Source: Rhodobiaceae bacterium
Lineage (GTDB): Bacteria; Pseudomonadota; Alphaproteobacteria; Rhizobiales; Tepidamorphaceae
Length of the DNA stretch: 64,000 nucleotides
Direction of reading: 5' to 3'
Assembly: GCA_020637895.1 (NCBI GenBank)
Contig: JACKJP010000002.1
Span: forward strand, 620,001-684,000
A program made the translations under genes and the position numbers. A model generated the notes under the pieces. It was not told the origin of the DNA and did no database searches. It saw only the letters and a list, made by a program, of their open reading frames with translations. Shown here in pieces: positions 44,338 to 53,685 of this stretch; position 1 is the stretch's first letter; each line of letters begins with the position of its first letter.

Positions 44338-44865
44338 TCAGCCGACCGTTTCGGTCTTGCGCCTGTCGATCTTGGAAAATTTCTTCATCACGCGGTCACG
44401 CTTCAGGCGCGACAGATGATCGATGAAAAGCCTGCCGTCGAGATGGTCCAACTCATGCTGAACGCAGGTGGCCAGAATGCCCTCGCATTCCATGACCTGC
44501 GGCTTGCCGTCGCGATCGAGAAACTCGACCGTGCAACGTGCGGGCCGCTCGACATCCTCGTAATATTCCGGGATCGACAGGCAGCCTTCCTGATGCACCG
44601 ACAATTCGTCGGAAACCACCGTCAGGCGCGGATTGACGAGATAGATCGGGCTCGGCTCTTCGTCTTCGCGTCCGGCGACATCGATGACCACGAGGCGACG
44701 CATGACGCCGACCTGACATCCGGCAAGACCGATGCCGGGCGCGTCGTACATGGTCTCCAGCATGTCGTCGAGGATCGCACGCACCTCATCGTCGACCTTT
44801 TCGACGGGCGCGCAGACCTCCCGCAGCCGGGAATCTGGAATATGAAGGATCTCTCGCTTGGCCAT
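44338..44865 (-). CDS. def: Peptide deformylase
   Basis: A 175-residue metalloenzyme. The three motifs are GIGLAGCQVG (motif 1), EGCLSIPE with the metal cysteine (motif 2) and CVQHELDHLDG with the two metal His and catalytic Glu (motif 3). In motif 1 the common GLAAxQ reads GLAGCQ, a small deviation. It removes the formyl group from new proteins. It is first in the def-fmt-truA operon and divergent from rmuC. Confidence 0.95.
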   Translation of the reverse strand: MAKREILHIPDSRLREVCAPVEKVDDEVRAILDDMLETMYDAPGIGLAGCQVGVMRRLVVIDVAGREDEEPSPIYLVNPRLTVVSDELSVHQEGCLSIPEYYEDVERPARCTVEFLDRDGKPQVMECEGILATCVQHELDHLDGRLFIDHLSRLKRDRVMKKFSKIDRRKTETVG

Positions 44866-44975
44866 GATCGATCAGATAGGCAAAGCCTTGCCCGGGGTCA
44901 ACTGGCGCCGAATCTCGGCGCGTGTTCGCGTTTTGGTCCCATTGCCTTCCGAATCGCGCTATTGATGTGCCCGTG

Positions 44976-46133
44976 ATGCAGGAAATCATTCTGACGATCG
45001 GGGGCCGGGCCTTAACCGCGGGCGAGCTTGTGCTGGCCGGTGGCTGTCTGGCGTTGGCCCTGCTCCTGGCCATCGCGATTGTCCTGATCGCCGGACAGCG
45101 CGGCCGCCATCGCGAACAGGAAGAAGATGTTCGCCGCGCCGTTGAGGCTGACCGGCAGATGGCCGAACTGATGCGCGCGCAGGCTGAAATGACCGGCCGC
45201 ATGCAGACGATGGCCGAGGTCTTCGGCAACCGCCATGCCGACCTCGCGCGGGCCCTAAGCGAGCGCATAGACAGTTTCGGGCAGCGTCTGCATTCAAATC
45301 TCAGCGCCAGCACGCAGGCAACGCATGACAATCTGAGCAAGCTCAACGAGCGGCTAGCCGTCATCGACAAGGCGCAGAGCAACATCACCGAATTGTCCAA
45401 GGAAGTCGTCAGCCTGCAGGATATCCTCTCCAACAAGCAGGCGCGCGGCGCCTTCGGCCAGGGCCGGATGGAGGCCATCGTCGCCGACGGCCTGCCGCAG
45501 GGGCGCTACCGCTTCCAGGCGACACTCTCCAACGGCAAGATGCCCGATTGCCTGATCGATTTCGCCGACAACGCCCCGCCGCTTGTGATCGACGCCAAGT
45601 TTCCACTCGAAGCGGTAACGGCCTTTCGGGAGGCGCGCGACGGGGATACGCGCAAGCATGCGATGGCCCGGATGCGAACCGATGTCGGCAAGCATATCGG
45701 CGATATCACCGACCGGTATTTCATACCCGGCGAGACGCAGGACATCGCGATCATGTTCGTGCCGTCGGAATCGCTCTATGCGGACCTCAACGAGTATTTC
45801 GAGGACATCATCCAGAAGGCACATCGGGCACGCGTCATCATCGTCGGGCCGTCAATGCTGATGCTGGCAATTCAGGTGATGCAATCGATTCTGCGCGACC
45901 AGAAGATGCGCGAGCAGGCGCACATCATCCATCGCGAGGTCGGCATGCTGTCCGACGACGTGCGGCGCCTGAGCGAGCGTGTGGAGAAACTGAAGACCCA
46001 TTTCGGTCAGGCCGGAAAGGATATCGACGACATCCTGATTTCAACGGACAAGATCGTGAAGCGCGGCGGCAGGCTGCGTGAACTCGATTTCGAGGACGCG
46101 AACGCGCAACCGCAGCTCCTCGCCGGCGAATAA
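44976..46133 (+). CDS. rmuC: DNA recombination protein RmuC
   Basis: A 385-residue protein with one N-terminal membrane helix (about 14-34), a coiled-coil stretch to about 130 and the RmuC nuclease-like domain to about 360. Visible domain blocks are DAKFPLEAVTAF, IMFVPSESLYADL and GPSMLMLAIQ. E. coli RmuC limits DNA inversions at short repeats. I chose the ATG at 44976; a GTG at 44922 would extend it by 18 residues in front of the membrane helix. It precedes ampG by 8 bases. Confidence 0.88.
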   Translation: MQEIILTIGGRALTAGELVLAGGCLALALLLAIAIVLIAGQRGRHREQEEDVRRAVEADRQMAELMRAQAEMTGRMQTMAEVFGNRHADLARALSERIDSFGQRLHSNLSASTQATHDNLSKLNERLAVIDKAQSNITELSKEVVSLQDILSNKQARGAFGQGRMEAIVADGLPQGRYRFQATLSNGKMPDCLIDFADNAPPLVIDAKFPLEAVTAFREARDGDTRKHAMARMRTDVGKHIGDITDRYFIPGETQDIAIMFVPSESLYADLNEYFEDIIQKAHRARVIIVGPSMLMLAIQVMQSILRDQKMREQAHIIHREVGMLSDDVRRLSERVEKLKTHFGQAGKDIDDILISTDKIVKRGGRLRELDFEDANAQPQLLAGE

Positions 46134-46141
46134 GGACACCC

Positions 46142-47503
46142 ATGAGCCTCGTCGATATTGCAGAGCGCCGCTTTCCGGGCCTTTCGGTCTATCTGCAAAA
46201 GCGTGTTCTGCTGATCCTGTTTCTCGGCTTTTCATCCGGCCTGCCGCTCGCGCTTTCAGGCTCGACGCTGCTGATCTGGATGACCGACCGTGGCGTCGAC
46301 CTGAAGACCGTCGGCCTGTTTGCCCTCGCCGGTACGCCCTACACGTTCAAGTTTCTCTGGGCACCTCTCGTCGATGCCTGGCAGATCCCCGTCCTTTCGC
46401 GCCTGCTTGGGCGGCGACGCGGGTGGATGGTCTTTACGCAACTACTCCTGATCGCCGCCATTCTATGGCTGGCAACGCTCGATCCGGTGACGATGGCGCC
46501 CTATGTAGCGCTTGGCGCGGTGCTGATCGCGACGGCGTCGGCAACGCAGGACATCATCATCGACGCTTTCCGGGTGGAGAGCCTTGAGGATAGCGAACAG
46601 GCCGCCGGTCTCGCACTCTATGTGCCGGCCTACCGGGTTGCCCTGCTGGTCTCGACGGCCGGTGCCGTCGGTATCGTTCATATGATGGAGAAGAGCGGCG
46701 TTCTGCCCACGCAAAGCTGGCCCTGGGCCTATATGATAATGGCGGCCCTCGTCGTCGTCGGCCTGATCGCAACCCTTGTCGCACGCGAACCGGACATGCC
46801 GGAAGCCGATGAGCAGACGGAAGGCGAGAAGAGCACGGACGCTTTCCGGCGCCTGATGGCGACAGCCTATGAGTCCTTCCACGAGTTCCTGACCCGCGAC
46901 AACGCCGTCATGGTGCTGATCTTCGTCGTCGTCTTCAAACTCTGCGATGCGCTGGCCGGCGTGATGACCGGACCCTTCGTCATCGACATCGGCTTCGACA
47001 AGGGCACCTATGTGGAAATCGTCAAAGGCGTCGGCCTGATCGCGCTGCTGCTGGGCGGCCTTGCCGGCGGCTGGGTGGCAAAACGGCTTTCCATGTATCA
47101 GGCGCTATGGATCGCCGGCATTATCCAGATGGCTTCCAACCTCGTCTTCTCATGGCAGGCGATGGTCGGCGTCGACAGCTGGGCGCTGACGGTGACCATC
47201 TGTGTCGAGAACTTCACCGGCGGCATCGGGACAGTTATCTTCCTTGCCTACCTTTCCTCGCTCTGCACCAACGCCCTCCATACGGCCACGCAATACGCGC
47301 TGCTTTCGGCGCTGGCCACATTTGGGCGCACCACCATTTCATCGGGATCGGGATTCATCGTCGAGTCGACCGGCTGGGAATGGTTCTTCGTGATCACGGC
47401 GCTTACCGGCATACCCGCACTGCTGCTGCTGTGGTGGCTTAAGCTGCGCGGTCATTTTGCCGGCAAAGAAGCTGCGCCGGTCAGAACGGCTGGCGCTGCC
47501 TGA
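46142..47503 (+). CDS. ampG: AmpG-family muropeptide MFS transporter
   Basis: A 453-residue protein with about 12 hydrophobic helices. The AmpG start LFLGFSSGLPLALSGSTL and FALAGTPYTFKFLWAPLVDAW are clear, as is ATASATQDIIIDAFRVE. AmpG imports anhydro-muropeptides from the periplasm for wall recycling, and in some bacteria couples to beta-lactamase induction. It begins 8 bases after rmuC, and its 3' end overlaps the recR stop by 23 bases on the opposite strand. Confidence 0.93.
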   Translation: MSLVDIAERRFPGLSVYLQKRVLLILFLGFSSGLPLALSGSTLLIWMTDRGVDLKTVGLFALAGTPYTFKFLWAPLVDAWQIPVLSRLLGRRRGWMVFTQLLLIAAILWLATLDPVTMAPYVALGAVLIATASATQDIIIDAFRVESLEDSEQAAGLALYVPAYRVALLVSTAGAVGIVHMMEKSGVLPTQSWPWAYMIMAALVVVGLIATLVAREPDMPEADEQTEGEKSTDAFRRLMATAYESFHEFLTRDNAVMVLIFVVVFKLCDALAGVMTGPFVIDIGFDKGTYVEIVKGVGLIALLLGGLAGGWVAKRLSMYQALWIAGIIQMASNLVFSWQAMVGVDSWALTVTICVENFTGGIGTVIFLAYLSSLCTNALHTATQYALLSALATFGRTTISSGSGFIVESTGWEWFFVITALTGIPALLLLWWLKLRGHFAGKEAAPVRTAGAA

Positions 47504-48080
47504 TGGCGGCGGCAAGCGTGCCGTCGTCGAGATAATCGAGTTCGCCGCCGACCGGTACGCCATGCGCAAGGCGCGATACCTTCACCTCGCCGCCGGCCAG
47601 CATGTCGGTGATATAATGCGCCGTCGTCTGCCCCTCGACGGTAGCATTCACGGCGAGGATTATTTCCTTCACAGCTGGATCGCCGGCACGCTCAAGCAAT
47701 TTCGGAATTGACAGATCGTCCGGTCCGACGCCGTCGAGCGGCGAGAGCGTGCCACCCAGCACATGATAACGGCCGCTGGTCGCCTGCGCCCGTTCCAGCG
47801 CCCAGAGATCGCCGACCGTTTCGACAACGACGATCACCGAGGGATCGCGGCGCGGATCGGTGCACAGGTGACAGGGCGATGCGGTATCAATGTTGCCGCA
47901 GGTCTCGCAGGCGACGACATGATCGAACGCGTCGCGCATCGCCGCTGCCAGCGGACCGAGCAACTGGTCCTTCCGTTCTATGAGATGCAATGCGGCACGC
48001 CGGGCAGACCGTGGACCAAGCCCCGGGAGCCGCGCCAATAGCTGGATCAGCCGATCAATCTCGCTGCCGCTGTTGCTCAT
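47481..48080 (-). CDS. recR: Recombination mediator protein RecR
   Basis: A 199-residue protein. The N-terminal helix-hairpin-helix block LPGLGPRSARRAALHL is followed by the zinc finger CETCGNIDTASPCHLC (about 58-73), then the Toprim domain with VVVETVGDLWALE. It acts with RecF and RecO in recombination repair of gaps. It is last in the dnaX-ybaB-recR cluster, the standard arrangement. Confidence 0.96.
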   Translation of the reverse strand: MSNSGSEIDRLIQLLARLPGLGPRSARRAALHLIERKDQLLGPLAAAMRDAFDHVVACETCGNIDTASPCHLCTDPRRDPSVIVVVETVGDLWALERAQATSGRYHVLGGTLSPLDGVGPDDLSIPKLLERAGDPAVKEIILAVNATVEGQTTAHYITDMLAGGEVKVSRLAHGVPVGGELDYLDDGTLAAAIRQRQPF

Positions 48081-48093
48081 CGGATGCTGCAGG

Positions 48094-48417
48094 TCACATG
48101 CCCGGCAGCTTCATGCCCGGAGGCAGGCCGAGCCCGCTCGTCATCGCCTGCATCTTTTCCGCCGCAGCCGCTTCCGCCTTGCGCCTTGCCTCGTTGACGG
48201 CAGCGAGCACGAGATCCTCGACGATCTCCTTTTCTTCCGGTTTCAGCAGGCTTTCGTCAATCGAAAGCGACTTCAGTTCGCCCTTGCCCGAGACCGTGGC
48301 CCTGACCATGCCACCGCCGGCGTCTCCGTCGACGACGAGCTCGTCAAGTTCGGCCTGGGCATCCGCGAGCTTGGTCTGAAGCTCCTTCGCCTGCTTCATC
48401 ATTTTCAGGAAGTCCAT
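48094..48417 (-). CDS. ybaB: YbaB/EbfC nucleoid-associated protein
   Basis: A 107-residue protein of the YbaB/EbfC family. It begins MDFLKMMKQAKELQTKLADAQ, contains a conserved VDGDAGGGMVRATVSGKGELK block, and ends PPGMKLPGM. The dimer binds DNA and bends it. It lies between dnaX and recR in the same orientation, with gaps of 3 and 13 bases. Confidence 0.95.
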   Translation of the reverse strand: MDFLKMMKQAKELQTKLADAQAELDELVVDGDAGGGMVRATVSGKGELKSLSIDESLLKPEEKEIVEDLVLAAVNEARRKAEAAAAEKMQAMTSGLGLPPGMKLPGM

Positions 48418-48420
48418 CGG

Positions 48421-50184
48421 TCACTCTCCATCGGGATCGGTTTCGGCCTCGGGATCGGCAAGGCCTTCCGGGGTGGCTGCCCGCAGTTCGCGCACGGTCA
48501 TTTCCGCATCGGGAAACTGTGCCATCACCGCCGCGACGACCGGGTTGCTCTTGAGCGCCGCAAGGCGCCGGTCCTCGCTGTCGCGGCGGCGCTTCTCAAG
48601 CGGGTCTTCCCCCACTTCGCGCGACGGACTGACCATCCAGGTCTGTCCGGTCCATTCCTTCAAACGGCTCGACAGCTCATTGTAGATATTCACCGGCGCG
48701 CCGGATTCCAGCGCGAATTCCAGTGACAGATGCCCGAACCTGACAGGCCGAACGAAGCGTTCCAGCTTCATCTTCAGCGGAATATCGCGCTGTGCTTCCG
48801 CCAGGGCGACGATATCCTCAATGCGATCAAGCCGGATCGCGGGAGCAGCGGCCGCCATGACCGTCTCCGGCGTTTCCCGCGGACGCGGCGCGGCAAGTCC
48901 GTGGCCACGCATGTCGCCACGCGGCGATGAGGGCACGAAGGCACGGGGCGACCCGGCCGGAGCGCCTGCGCCGATAACCGTTTCTCCGGCACTGTCGCCG
49001 CCTTCGGCGAGTTTCCTCAATGCTTCTTCCGGCGTCGGCATCGTTGCCATATGGGCAAGGCGCACCAGAACCATCTCGGCCGCATGCGCCGGGCGCGGGG
49101 CCGTTTCAACTTCGCCATGGCCCTTGAGCAGAACCTGCCATGCACGCGACAGCGCGGAAACGGGAAGCGTCTCGGCGAAGGCCGCGCCGCGCACCCGCTC
49201 ATCCTCGTTCAGCGCCTGATCGCTTCGAAGATCGGGTGTCAGCTTGAAACGGGTGGCCAGATGGGCGGCCTCGGCCAGATCGTCGATCACCGCCAGCGGA
49301 TCGGCACCGGTCACGTAGAGCTCGTCGAATATGGCGAGAGCTCCGGCGATATCGCCCTGCATGACCGTTTCGAAGAGATCCAGCGTTCGGCCTCGATCGG
49401 CAACGCCGAGCATCGCGCGAAGCGCTTCGGCATCGACCTTCCCTCCGCCATGGGCAATGGCCTGATCGAGCAGCGAGAGCGCATCGCGAACCGAACCCTC
49501 GGCGGCCCTAGCGATCAGCGCCAGGGCGTCGTCCTCGACCTCGACCGCTTCCTTTTCGGAAATGCCCGCAAGATGGGCGGTCAGCACGTCGCCCGGGATA
49601 CGGCGCAGATCGAAGCGCTGGCAACGCGAAAGGACGGTAATCGGCACTTTCCGGATTTCCGTCGTCGCGAAGATGAACTTCACGTGGTCCGGGGGCTCTT
49701 CCAGGGTCTTCAGCAGCCCGTTGAAGGCCGCGCGGGAGAGCATGTGCACCTCGTCTATGATGAAGACCTTGTAGCGCGCCGCGACCGGCCGGTATGCCGC
49801 ACTGTCGATGATGTCGCGAATGTCGTCGATGCCGGTATGGGAGGCGGCGTCCATCTCGATGACGTCCATATGACGGGAATCGAGGATCGCTTCGCAATGA
49901 ACGCCCATCTGGGGCATGTCCAGCGTCGGTTCATCGTGTCCGGGGGCGGAATAATTGAATGCGCGGGCAAGCACGCGGGCGGTCGTCGTCTTGCCGACGC
50001 CGCGGACGCCGGTCAGCATATAGGCATGGGCGAGACGCCCGGCTGCGAAGGCGTTGCGCAACGTGCGCACCATCGCCTCCTGACCGATCAGATCGGCAAA
50101 GCTTGTCGGGCGGTACTTGCGCGCCAGCACGCGATAGCCGCTCTGCGGCTGCGCGGCCATGGTCTCCATCGGGCGCTCGTCCAT
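48421..50184 (-). CDS. dnaX: DNA polymerase III subunit gamma/tau
   Basis: A 587-residue clamp-loader ATPase. Walker A is GVRGVGKTT (59-67), Walker B is KVFIIDEVHML, and the sensor-1 region is FIFATTEIRKVP. The AAA domain ends near residue 360, followed by the tau-specific C-terminal region. Of the four zinc-binding cysteines known in E. coli, only one (in GVHCEAI) is evident, a reduction I recall in related rhizobia. The start at 50184 lies after a short gap from the SRP RNA on the same strand. Confidence 0.95.
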   Translation of the reverse strand: MDERPMETMAAQPQSGYRVLARKYRPTSFADLIGQEAMVRTLRNAFAAGRLAHAYMLTGVRGVGKTTTARVLARAFNYSAPGHDEPTLDMPQMGVHCEAILDSRHMDVIEMDAASHTGIDDIRDIIDSAAYRPVAARYKVFIIDEVHMLSRAAFNGLLKTLEEPPDHVKFIFATTEIRKVPITVLSRCQRFDLRRIPGDVLTAHLAGISEKEAVEVEDDALALIARAAEGSVRDALSLLDQAIAHGGGKVDAEALRAMLGVADRGRTLDLFETVMQGDIAGALAIFDELYVTGADPLAVIDDLAEAAHLATRFKLTPDLRSDQALNEDERVRGAAFAETLPVSALSRAWQVLLKGHGEVETAPRPAHAAEMVLVRLAHMATMPTPEEALRKLAEGGDSAGETVIGAGAPAGSPRAFVPSSPRGDMRGHGLAAPRPRETPETVMAAAAPAIRLDRIEDIVALAEAQRDIPLKMKLERFVRPVRFGHLSLEFALESGAPVNIYNELSSRLKEWTGQTWMVSPSREVGEDPLEKRRRDSEDRRLAALKSNPVVAAVMAQFPDAEMTVRELRAATPEGLADPEAETDPDGE

Positions 50185-50252
50185 GAAATCCCGTCCATTC
50201 TTTCGGGTTCAGACCGAAAGGCGCATTGTGCACGATTCTCCGGCGGGCAGAA

Positions 50253-50356
50253 GGTGGGAGACTGGACAGACGACCCGAACCGAAACTCGTTAGGGCTGCT
50301 TCCTTCCGGACCTGACCCGGTTGGCGAGGGATCCGCCCGCCGCCAGCCTCCCGGTG
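50253..50356 (-). ncRNA. ffs: Signal recognition particle RNA (4.5S type)
   Basis: The minus strand carries the SRP signature GGTCAGGTCCGGAAGGAAGC, including the GGAA tetraloop that binds Ffh. The outer stem pairs GGGAGGCTGG (50352 to 50343) with CCAGTCTCCC (50265 to 50256) without a mismatch, allowing one G-U pair. Length is about 100 bases. It is about 70 bases upstream of dnaX on the same strand, its usual place in alphaproteobacteria. Ends are estimated from the pairing. Confidence 0.95.
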
Positions 50357-50465
50357 GCGTTATATCAGTACCGGGGTGGCTGTTGGCAAGGGTTGCGGAA
50401 CAAGTTGGCACCATCTCTTGCCTGGACACGCATTTCCGGCTTTTCTCTCACGCTGATCCCCGGAC

Positions 50466-50906
50466 ATGCCAGCAATGCAAGATTCCGCCTCCGACTTTCA
50501 TCTCGACCTGCGCCTGGAAGGCGACACGCTGCCCGTTGGCAACCTATTCCTGTCGCGCGTCCTGTTGATGAACGATACCCGCTACCCGTGGGTGATCGCC
50601 GTGCCGCGACGTGCCGGTCTGATCGAGATCATCGACCTTTCCGAAGACGAGCGCGAGCAGTTCTGGCGCGAGGTGGACATCCTGGCGCGATGCGTCAAAT
50701 CAATGCACCCGCACGCCAAACTGAACGTCGGCGCACTGGGCAATGTTGTAAAACAGCTGCATTTCCATATCGTCGCGCGGCATACCGCCGATGCCGCCTG
50801 GCCGGGACCTGTCTGGGGGCATGGCGCACGCACGCCATATGACGCAGATGGAGGCGCGCGCCTTGTCGCGCAGTTTCAAAAAGCGCTCCGACACGAACTG
50901 ACCTGA
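50466..50906 (+). CDS. HIT-family protein
   Basis: A 146-residue HIT-fold protein. The active block is KQLHFHIVARHTADAAWPGPVWG, in which the third histidine of the HxHxH triad is replaced by Val, while the first two remain. Substrates in this subgroup are nucleotide-linked but not defined here. Its TGA is followed immediately by the nudC ATG, so the two are co-translated. Confidence 0.82.
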   Translation: MPAMQDSASDFHLDLRLEGDTLPVGNLFLSRVLLMNDTRYPWVIAVPRRAGLIEIIDLSEDEREQFWREVDILARCVKSMHPHAKLNVGALGNVVKQLHFHIVARHTADAAWPGPVWGHGARTPYDADGGARLVAQFQKALRHELT

Positions 50907-51842
50907 ATGGATTCCGGCATGAACGACGACCTGACAAGCAGAATGGGTTTTGCCCGCAGCTTCATAGACCGGCAGGCGCTGCTACGCGCCAATGACGAGG
51001 AAATGGCGGCAATGCTCGGGCGGCGCGAAGCGCTGTTCTATCTGTTTGCCGATGACAGGGTGCTCGTGCAGGTCGGCGCCGCGCCGCAGACCGCTGGCTT
51101 TGCGGCCGAACATGCAGAAGGCCTGATGAGCGGCGAACCCCCGGTCTTCCTCGGTGTCGCCGACGGCCGGCCACTGTTTGCCGCCTCCGTCATCGCGGAA
51201 GCGCCGCTGCCGGAGGCGATAAAGCCGATCGACATTCGGTCAGTCGCCATGCAGGGATTGCTGCCCGATGGCGAACTGGGCGCGCTGGCGCAGGGCCGTT
51301 CCATGCTCTACTGGCATGCGACGCATCGTTTCTGTTCGCGCTGCGGGCACGAGAGCACACCCGTCCAGGGTGGCTACAGGCGCGACTGCAGCCATTGCGG
51401 CGCGCAGCATTTTCCCAGAACCGACCCGGTCTCGATCATGCTGATCGTGAATGGGGAGAATTGCCTGCTGGGGCGTTCGGGCCGTTTCGCCGCACCGATG
51501 TACTCGACGCTTGCCGGTTTCATCGAGCCGGGCGAAACGATCGAAGACGCTGTGAGGCGCGAGACGATGGAGGAGGCCGGCATCACGGTCGGCAAGGTCA
51601 CCTATCTGGCCAGCCAGCCCTGGCCGTTCCCGGCATCGCTGATGATCGGCTGCTATGGCAAGGCTCTTTCGGAAGACATCGTCATCGACCGCGAAGAGCT
51701 GATGGACGCCCGATGGTTCTCGCGCGATGAAGTTCGCATCATGCTGTCGGGTGAGCATCCTGACGGGCTTGTCGTCCCGCAGCGCTTTTCCATCGCCCAC
51801 CAGCTGATCTGGTCATGGGTGAACGGTCATGTCGCGATCTGA
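50907..51842 (+). CDS. nudC: NAD(+) diphosphatase
   Basis: A 311-residue Nudix hydrolase. Four zinc cysteines are at 143, 146, 161 and 164. The Nudix box (about 204-226) is GFIEPGETIEDAVRRETMEE, and the NADH-specific SQPWPFPASL block follows. It cleaves NADH to NMNH and AMP, and in E. coli also removes NAD caps from RNA. It follows the HIT gene with no gap. The stop is 13 bases from the convergent pheA stop. Confidence 0.94.
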   Translation: MDSGMNDDLTSRMGFARSFIDRQALLRANDEEMAAMLGRREALFYLFADDRVLVQVGAAPQTAGFAAEHAEGLMSGEPPVFLGVADGRPLFAASVIAEAPLPEAIKPIDIRSVAMQGLLPDGELGALAQGRSMLYWHATHRFCSRCGHESTPVQGGYRRDCSHCGAQHFPRTDPVSIMLIVNGENCLLGRSGRFAAPMYSTLAGFIEPGETIEDAVRRETMEEAGITVGKVTYLASQPWPFPASLMIGCYGKALSEDIVIDREELMDARWFSRDEVRIMLSGEHPDGLVVPQRFSIAHQLIWSWVNGHVAI

Positions 51843-51854
51843 GGCGTGTGAAAT

Positions 51855-52745
51855 CTACTCCGGGTGCCGCAGGCTCGGCTCTTCGACAGCCGTCTCACGA
51901 ATAGACTCGCGGAAAGAAGCGGCCTTGTAGACGCCGAGAATCTTGAACTCACGCGTGTAATATTCAAGCTCGTCAAGCGCGCGCGCTACCGCCGGATCGT
52001 GCGGATGGCCCTCGATATCGGCATAGAACTGCGTGGCGAAGAACTGGCCTTCAAGCTGATAGGATTCCAGCTTGGTCATGTTGACGCCATTCGTGGCAAA
52101 GCCGCCCATCGCCTTGTAGAGCGCGGCCGGCACGTTGCGCACGCGGAAGACGAAGGTCGTGATCGTTCCCGAACCGCCGGCATCGACCCAGCGCGGCTCG
52201 CGCGAAAGAATGACGAACCGTGTCGTGTTGTGGTCCTCGTCCTCGACATCGCTGGCAAGGATATCCAGCCCGTAGATCTCCGCCGCGAGGCTCGACGCGA
52301 GCGCACCCTGCGTTGCGTCGCCGAGCGCCGCGATCTCACGCGCCGAACCTGCGGTATCGGCTGCGATCACTGCTGTCACGCCGCGCTTTCTGATCAGCTT
52401 GCGGCACTGGCCGAGCGCCATGACGTGGCTGCGGATATGGGTCAGCCCCTCAAGCGTCGCGCCGCGGACGCCGACGAGCTGATGATGGATCGGCAGGAAA
52501 TACTCGCCGATGATCGACAGGCCGGATGTCGGCATCAGATAGTGGATATCGGCGACACGGCCGGCGACCGAATTCTCGATCGGGATCATCGCCAGCGCCG
52601 CGCGCCCTTCCGCAACCTCGGCGAACGCATCCTCGAAGGTGGCGCACGGCACGGCCTCATATTCTGGGAACACCTCCTGGCAGGCGATGTGCGAATTGGC
52701 TCCGGGCTCGCCCTGGAAGACGATCTTGCTGCTGGCATTGGACAT
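51855..52745 (-). CDS. pheA: Prephenate dehydratase
   Basis: A 296-residue protein with the dehydratase domain (from FQGEPGANSHIACQEV to the TRF block at NTTRFVIL) and a C-terminal ACT domain (about 200-280) containing VPAALYKAMGGFATNGVNM and ESYQLEGQF for phenylalanine feedback. It converts prephenate to phenylpyruvate. There is no fused chorismate mutase, unlike the E. coli PheA. It follows kdsB by 27 bases. Confidence 0.95.
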   Translation of the reverse strand: MSNASSKIVFQGEPGANSHIACQEVFPEYEAVPCATFEDAFAEVAEGRAALAMIPIENSVAGRVADIHYLMPTSGLSIIGEYFLPIHHQLVGVRGATLEGLTHIRSHVMALGQCRKLIRKRGVTAVIAADTAGSAREIAALGDATQGALASSLAAEIYGLDILASDVEDEDHNTTRFVILSREPRWVDAGGSGTITTFVFRVRNVPAALYKAMGGFATNGVNMTKLESYQLEGQFFATQFYADIEGHPHDPAVARALDELEYYTREFKILGVYKAASFRESIRETAVEEPSLRHPE

Positions 52746-52772
52746 GGCGAAAAGTCTTTTTCTTTAAATAAA

Positions 52773-53507
52773 TCAGGCCCGTGCGCCAATCAGGCGGCGG
52801 GCCAGCTCTAGGTCGGCGGGAGTATCGACGCCCACCGGCACGGAGTCAACGAGTGCGACATCGATGCGCATGCCCGCTTCCAGCGCACGCAGTTGCTCAA
52901 GCCTCTCGCGTTTTTCAAGCGCCGATGGCGGCAGCTGGACAAACCGTTCGAGCGCATTCCGCCGATAGGCATAAATGCCGATGTGATGATAGAGCGGCCC
53001 ATCCCCATGAGGTGCGGTGGCGCGGGTGAAGTACAGCGCCCTGAAATGCCGCTCGCCCAGTGGCGAGGCGACAATCTTCACGACATTCGGATCAACGCGT
53101 TCGCCCTCGTCCGTAATCTCGGCGGCAATCGTGCCGATATCCACAGCCGGATCGGCGAGCAATGCACCGGCGGCGGCGATGTCGCCGGGCTCGATCAGCG
53201 GATAGTCGCCCTGGAGATTGATGATGGCGTCATGATGCCCGTGCGGATCGACCCGGCGGAGCGCCTCGAATATGCGGTCCGAGCCGGATGGGTGGTCAGG
53301 GCTGGTGAGCACGGCCCGACCGCCCGCAGCTTCAATAACAGAGGCGATTTCCGGCGTATCGGTGGCCACAAGCGCGCTCCCGGCGCCGGCGGCGAGCGCT
53401 GCTTCCCAGACGCGTAGAATCATCGGCTTTCCGCCAAGGTCGGCGAGTGGTTTTCGCGGCAGACGCGTCGCGGCCATGCGGGCCGGAATGATGACGAGCG
53501 GGTTCAC
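52773..53507 (-). CDS. kdsB: 3-deoxy-manno-octulosonate cytidylyltransferase
   Basis: A 244-residue nucleotidyltransferase. The start IPARMAATRLPRKPLADLGG is the CMP-Kdo synthetase P-loop-like block, followed by NLQGDYPLIEP and HIGIYAYRR. It activates Kdo with CTP for lipopolysaccharide core assembly. It starts with GTG at 53507, is followed by pheA, and is divergent from a cytochrome c gene, a conserved rhizobial arrangement. Confidence 0.95.
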   Translation of the reverse strand: MNPLVIIPARMAATRLPRKPLADLGGKPMILRVWEAALAAGAGSALVATDTPEIASVIEAAGGRAVLTSPDHPSGSDRIFEALRRVDPHGHHDAIINLQGDYPLIEPGDIAAAGALLADPAVDIGTIAAEITDEGERVDPNVVKIVASPLGERHFRALYFTRATAPHGDGPLYHHIGIYAYRRNALERFVQLPPSALEKRERLEQLRALEAGMRIDVALVDSVPVGVDTPADLELARRLIGARA

Positions 53508-53685
53508 CTTTTTGTTGCGCCCTTTTGCCGCTGTGCAAGACTATTGAACGGGCCGCTTATACGTGTTGCTTTGGCCGCCGGAAAGCGGGTAGTCTCCGCC
53601 GCGATTTGGGCGGGGCTTGCCACCAGTATAACGATTCCGGGATCGATCCTCGCGAACCTGTTGATAAACATGGTGTTTGACAACA

